Notes under the pieces: model-generated
The model's database searches: none
The model's input: the letters and a program-made list of their open reading frames with translations, nothing else
Told to the model about the DNA's origin: nothing
Position numbers and translations under genes: made by a program
Part shown: in pieces, positions 4,884-8,587 of the stretch
Numbering within the stretch: position 1 is the stretch's first letter
Layout of the letters: every line of letters begins with the position of its first letter
NCBI GenBank assembly: GCA_023230125.1
Contig: JALNXZ010000055.1
Span: forward strand, 1-8,587
Length of the DNA stretch: 8,587 bases
DNA from: Bacteroidales bacterium
GTDB lineage: Bacteria; Bacteroidota; Bacteroidia; Bacteroidales; UBA1402
Direction: 5' to 3'

Positions 4884-7352
4884 GTGAAAAAATCTATCAT
4901 TTTCTGCTTTGCATTGATTTTCTCAATCAATCTTTTTGCTCAGGCATCTGCCCCCAATGCTTCTATTCCAAAAACCAACGAAATAGCAATCACTCATCTG
5001 ACCAATCAAATCAAGATTTTTCCACAGGAAAAAATATACCTGCACATTGACAAGCCCTACTATTCTGCAGGAGAGCGGATTTGGTTCAGAGCTTACATGG
5101 TACATGCCACAGTGCATACACCTCTGTATTTCAGCAGATACATTTATGTGGAATTGGTTAATGCACACAATGAGGTGGTTCTCCGAAAAAAGATCCGCCC
5201 CATCGACGAAACACAATTTTTTGGGCAGATTGAAATATCACCGGATATAGCAGAAGGCTGGTATTCTATCAGAGCCTACACCAAATTCATGCAAAACATT
5301 GATGAAAATTATTTTTTTCGTCAAAGAGTTTATATATGTAATTCACTGAAAGGCCTAAGTGGGATTACCATTGATGAGAACACAGGCAGCTACAACAGCG
5401 ATTTCAAAAAAGCGACAGAACAAAAAGCGGACTTTGATGTCCAGTTCTTTCCTGAAGGTGGACATTTGGTTGCAGGGAATTTTCAAATGGTCGGTTTTAA
5501 GGCAATTGCAAAGAATGGTCTAGGAACAGATGTCAGTGGAAGAATTATAGATGAACAAAATAAAGACATCTGCACTTTTAAAAGCAGTCATCTAGGAATG
5601 GGTCTCTTAGCCATGAAACCAGAAGCCGGAAAGACTTACAGTGCCATCTGTGAGGATAACCGTGGTCTGAGCATAACAGTCAAACTTCCAGAAGTATCTG
5701 TACAACACTACGCGTTAGCTATGAAACAAAACGCGACCCTCATCAACGTTTCCGTACTTACACCAAACGCAGCACCAAGAACAGATACGCTCTATCTGAT
5801 TGTCAGTCTCAGGGGACAGCCCATTTTCCAAAGCTCCCTATCGCCAGAAAATGCCGGCATTACATTTTCCAAAGAAGGTGTTTCTTCAGGGGTGACCCAA
5901 TTGCTTCTTTTAAACAAAAATGGCGAATTGCTCAGTGAAAGGTTGCTATATATTTTCGGAGAAGACAAGACAAACCTAAACATTGCATTAAATAAACCTT
6001 ATTATACGAAAAGAGACGCTGTACATGCGACCATCGTTTTGAATGATTCAAAGGGTAACCCTGTTGAAAGTGATTTTTCCATCAGTGTGACTGATGACAA
6101 TGATATCAAAATTGACTCGAATGAAACGACCATCGAAAGTTACTTGCTTCTTCAATCAGACTTAAAAGGATATATCGAAAATCCAAACTGGTATTTCAAT
6201 CCAGTAAACAAAAGCACTTCCTACCAAATGGATTTACTGATGCTTACCCAGGGATGGAAACGCTACAATATTCCAGCTGTTCTTGTAGGAAACTATGACA
6301 AAGGCCGTGGTTTTCCCTTGGAACAGGGTCCTGTCATTTCCGGAAAAGTCCAGAATTTCCCTGCAAGGAGAGGTTTGCCCAAAAATAATGTATCTTTTCT
6401 TGTGCATAAAAAAATGAACTTTGACATGACCACCACAGACAATCGTGGCCATTTTTCATATCAAAGTGCGGAATACCCGGACAGCACAAGAATTATGGTA
6501 CAAGCTGAAAAAAAACCTGGTGCTTATATTGAACTGATTGTATATCCTGACACCTTTCCCAAAGTGGGTATATCATGTGTATACCCTGATGACATCAAAC
6601 AAAACTTAGCCATGAAAGATTTTTCAAAGAAAAGTCGGGAAAGATATCACTATCAAAATGGAATGAAGTCAATATCTCTGAAAGAGGTCGTGGTTACTGC
6701 AAAAAAAGTGGACAAGAACAAGAAAATCAGGGAGGAACGCGCAGGAGGCATGTATTCTTACCCGAACTATACCTTTGATGAAGAAGCTATTTCAAGGGTA
6801 ACAAACCTTGCAAATCTGCTCATGCAGGCTCCTGGTGTAATGGTCAGCAGTGATGGGACAAGTATAACAATCCGAAACAACACCCCACTGATTATGGTTG
6901 ACAATATGGAAAGCACCATGGAAGAATTAAGTTCCATCAATCCTTCAGATGTACTAATGATCGATATATTAAAAGATCCTTCAGAAACCTTGATGTTTGG
7001 TTCCAAAGGTCAAGGTGGTGTCATCTATATCTATTTGAAACGGATGGAAGACAGAGAAGAAGAAGAACCAGAGGAAATGGGAAGACATCAGGTCGAATAT
7101 ATGCCTCTGGGATATTCATTACCAGCAGAATTTTATGTTCCGAGATATCAGGTGGAGGAGAACAGGCAAGACCCGATTCCTGACCTGAGAAGCACCATCT
7201 TCTGGAAACCAATAGTCAAGAGCAATGCGAATGGTCAGGCAGACCTCTTCTTCTATACCGCCGATACCCCGGGGACATACACTATAACCGCAGAGGGCAT
7301 CACTCCGGGAGGAGAAATCATACATTATCAAGGGAAATTGGATCACAAATAA
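4884..7352 (+). CDS. Exported macroglobulin-like protein with a TonB plug domain
   Basis: An 822-residue exported protein of a Bacteroidota family whose function I do not know. It has a signal peptide at 1-20 (hydrophobic IIFCFALIFSINLF, then AQ). An MG2-like beta domain lies at about 46-152 (EKIYLHIDKPYYSAGERIWF). Further beta-sandwich regions follow at about 184-270 (FDVQFFPEGGHLVAG) and 365-410 (LNKPYYTKRDAVHATIVL). Family motifs include LLQSDLKGYIENPNWYF (422-438) and LLMLTQGWKRY (451-461). A carboxypeptidase-regulatory-like segment starts near 483 (VISGKV). The TonB plug-like domain (about 597-720) has SLKEVVVTAKK, LLMQAPGVMV, ILKDPSETLMFGSKGQGGVI. The C-terminal beta domain (about 765-820) has IFWKPIVKSNANGQADLFFYT. 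There is no 22-strand barrel, so it is not a complete TonB-dependent receptor, and no thioester motif was noticed. It starts with GTG: an in-frame TAA lies at 4869-4871 and the signal peptide begins at once. No clear promoter in 4669-4883. Probably co-transcribed with the YjgN gene. Confidence 0.88.
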   Translation: MKKSIIFCFALIFSINLFAQASAPNASIPKTNEIAITHLTNQIKIFPQEKIYLHIDKPYYSAGERIWFRAYMVHATVHTPLYFSRYIYVELVNAHNEVVLRKKIRPIDETQFFGQIEISPDIAEGWYSIRAYTKFMQNIDENYFFRQRVYICNSLKGLSGITIDENTGSYNSDFKKATEQKADFDVQFFPEGGHLVAGNFQMVGFKAIAKNGLGTDVSGRIIDEQNKDICTFKSSHLGMGLLAMKPEAGKTYSAICEDNRGLSITVKLPEVSVQHYALAMKQNATLINVSVLTPNAAPRTDTLYLIVSLRGQPIFQSSLSPENAGITFSKEGVSSGVTQLLLLNKNGELLSERLLYIFGEDKTNLNIALNKPYYTKRDAVHATIVLNDSKGNPVESDFSISVTDDNDIKIDSNETTIESYLLLQSDLKGYIENPNWYFNPVNKSTSYQMDLLMLTQGWKRYNIPAVLVGNYDKGRGFPLEQGPVISGKVQNFPARRGLPKNNVSFLVHKKMNFDMTTTDNRGHFSYQSAEYPDSTRIMVQAEKKPGAYIELIVYPDTFPKVGISCVYPDDIKQNLAMKDFSKKSRERYHYQNGMKSISLKEVVVTAKKVDKNKKIREERAGGMYSYPNYTFDEEAISRVTNLANLLMQAPGVMVSSDGTSITIRNNTPLIMVDNMESTMEELSSINPSDVLMIDILKDPSETLMFGSKGQGGVIYIYLKRMEDREEEEPEEMGRHQVEYMPLGYSLPAEFYVPRYQVEENRQDPIPDLRSTIFWKPIVKSNANGQADLFFYTADTPGTYTITAEGITPGGEIIHYQGKLDHK

Positions 7353-7362
7353 ATACTTGGAT

Positions 7363-8343
7363 ATGAACAGTTTAAAATTTGAAGGAAAAGGATTTGAGTT
7401 TTTTAAAATTCATTTCGTTAATGTCATTCTGACTATTCTGAGCCTGACTTTCCTTTATCCATGGGCCAAAGTCAGGGAACTTAACTATTTTTGTCAAAAA
7501 ATTTTTCTGGCAGGGAAACCTTTCATTTTTACAGGTAAAGTGAAGGATTTCTTTAAAGGATATATTAAAACCATTCTAGCCAGTCTGCTATTGATCGTTA
7601 TTTGTATCAGCGGATTGGTACTCTCTGTCTCTTTTCAAGGATCTATACTCTCTGTCGTGATTATCTTGATTTCCTGCATGATTATTCTCGGACTTTTGTA
7701 TTTCTTTGCACCCATTATTTTACACGGATCACTCAACTACAGGTTAAATCATACATTATGGGGGGAAGTAAAGCCTTCATACAACGGAAAATTAAGCGAA
7801 CTAGTCACTTTATGTTTTACAGGAGCCATCCTTACCACATTGACAGCAGGCATTTATAGTGCTTGGTATCATGTAAAACTTTCCAAATACCTGCTTCAGA
7901 ACTTTCGGTTTGGCAGTCTAAGGTTTGATTTTAGTGGAGAATCAAAAAAGCTCTTCCTGCTTTTACTGAAAGGTTTCTTACTGAGCCTGATTACTTTTGG
8001 AATTTACGGAATCTGGTTTATTAAACAGCTTTATGAATATTCAGTGAAAAATATCGTGGTGAAAAAAGGAGACCACGAATTCAAGTTGATTTCCAATGCG
8101 AATCCTTTGGAAGTTTTTGAGATGGCAGTTGGTAATTTTTTATTGATAAGCCTCACCTTGGGTATTGGTGCTTCATGGGCATATATGCGTTATTATCACT
8201 TCGTCATTGATCATTGCATCATACCTGAAGACTTTGACATCAGCTCCATTCTGGATAATGTTAATGAAGCCGAGATAACAAGAGACACAAGTTTAACCAA
8301 CAATAACTGGTTGGATAAATGGAATCCGACTTTTATCGCTTGA
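7363..8343 (+). CDS. YjgN/DUF898 family multi-pass inner-membrane protein
   Basis: A 326-residue membrane protein with about six hydrophobic segments (near 15-35, 68-90, 94-120, 147-167, 195-217 and 252-273). The N terminus (LKFEGKGFEFFKIHFVNVIL, then FLYPWAKVRELNYF) and GKPFIFTGKVKDFF match the DUF898/YjgN pattern. The motif (L/I)T-G-IY--W recurs: LTFLYPW (28-34), LTAGIYSAW (160-168), ITFGIYGIW (210-218) and LTLGIGASW (264-272), showing an internal repeat. The family has no established function; transport is only a guess. I chose the ATG at 7363 rather than the TTG at 7357, since the family motif begins just after it. It lies 10 nt after the macroglobulin-like gene, consistent with an operon. 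No terminator follows: the stop is 2 nt from the stop of convergent nadK. The last 30-40 residues are polar and probably a cytosolic tail. Confidence 0.88.
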   Translation: MNSLKFEGKGFEFFKIHFVNVILTILSLTFLYPWAKVRELNYFCQKIFLAGKPFIFTGKVKDFFKGYIKTILASLLLIVICISGLVLSVSFQGSILSVVIILISCMIILGLLYFFAPIILHGSLNYRLNHTLWGEVKPSYNGKLSELVTLCFTGAILTTLTAGIYSAWYHVKLSKYLLQNFRFGSLRFDFSGESKKLFLLLLKGFLLSLITFGIYGIWFIKQLYEYSVKNIVVKKGDHEFKLISNANPLEVFEMAVGNFLLISLTLGIGASWAYMRYYHFVIDHCIIPEDFDISSILDNVNEAEITRDTSLTNNNWLDKWNPTFIA

Positions 8344-8345
8344 TT

Positions 8346-8587
8346 TTAGCCGCGTGGATCAACACCCCACATCAATTTTTTTCTGAGTGTGTTGATAAAA
8401 GTATGACCAGGACGTTTGATAGCCTTAACACAATGATCCGCCTTGGTAATTTGTAGCTTTACAGAACAAGGCATCGTATACGAACGCCCATCCAAAGAGA
8501 CCAAAAAATTTTGACTACGGCTTTCCACTTCCAACTCAATGATAGCAGAATCGTCTAACACTAAAGGTCTGGCCGTCAGATTATGGG
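8346..8587 (-). CDS. nadK: NAD kinase, C-terminal part (runs off the right edge)
   Basis: The last 79 residues of NAD kinase, which uses ATP to phosphorylate NAD+ to NADP+ in the cytosol. Diagnostic C-terminal features are visible: HNLTARPLVLDDSAI at the start of the visible part (the PHxLxxRP region), VSLDGRSYTM with the conserved DG, and the ending TFINTLRKKLMWGVDPRG, typical of NadK. The catalytic GGDG motif would lie upstream, outside the window. The gene is convergent with the YjgN gene. The stop codon reads TAA on the minus strand at 8348-8346. There is no hairpin terminator at its 3' end inside the window, so its transcript probably runs into the 3' end of the YjgN gene. Confidence 0.93.
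   Translation of the reverse strand, partial: HNLTARPLVLDDSAIIELEVESRSQNFLVSLDGRSYTMPCSVKLQITKADHCVKAIKRPGHTFINTLRKKLMWGVDPRG

Noticed and set aside
7260..7352. C terminus of the macroglobulin-like protein as a type IX secretion sorting domain
   Set aside because: PGTYTITAEGITPGGEI superficially resembles a CTD, but it reads better as the final beta-sandwich of the macroglobulin-like fold and the usual terminal Lys-rich ending with preceding CTD motifs is not clear.
1..8587. CRISPR arrays, tRNA or rRNA genes, insertion sequences, integrases
   Set aside because: No regularly spaced direct repeats, cloverleaf-like sequence, transposase or integrase motifs were found on either strand.

Overview
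The window is chromosomal DNA from a member of the Bacteroidota, most likely an anaerobic Bacteroidales-type lineage; genus and family cannot be fixed from the sequence alone. The evidence is a FeoA-FeoB fusion, a PorT-like barrel of the type IX secretion system, a short 2[4Fe-4S] ferredoxin, a macroglobulin-like/TonB-plug protein of a Bacteroidota-specific kind, and several promoters of the Bacteroidota form (TTG, 19-20 nt, TAnnTTTG) with no clear Shine-Dalgarno sequences. Base composition is moderately AT-rich throughout and I see no island-like shift, integrase or insertion sequence.

Layout, left to right. At 1-769 (minus) is the 5' part of a feoAB fusion for ferrous iron uptake. It is divergent, across a 154-nt region with a good promoter on each strand, from a two-gene operon at 924-2650: a soluble histidine kinase with an N-terminal receiver domain and, overlapping it by 4 nt, a NarL/LuxR-type response regulator. 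A long intergenic stretch (2651-3047) follows. It has no convincing gene but is rich in inverted repeats, has a possible promoter near 2765 and ends in a bidirectional terminator (3000-3031); it is the best candidate in the window for an undescribed element, possibly a ~250-nt structured RNA. A minus-strand ferredoxin gene (3048-3215) ends just past that terminator and has its own promoter. Divergent from it is a porT-like gene (3355-4071). Then come rplS, encoding ribosomal protein L19 (4248-4595), with its own promoter and an unusually long hairpin terminator; an 822-residue exported macroglobulin-like protein with a TonB plug domain (4884-7352); and a YjgN/DUF898 membrane protein (7363-8343) only 10 nt after it, probably co-transcribed. 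The 3' end of nadK (NAD kinase, minus) converges on yjgN with 2 nt between stop codons.

Most of this is conserved housekeeping or envelope content. The genes are not one pathway: iron uptake, a phosphorelay, electron transfer, protein secretion, translation and NADP synthesis sit side by side. The parts worth a second look are the structured intergenic region after the response regulator, the receiver-kinase without a sensor domain, the macroglobulin/plug protein paired with YjgN, and the extended rplS terminator.
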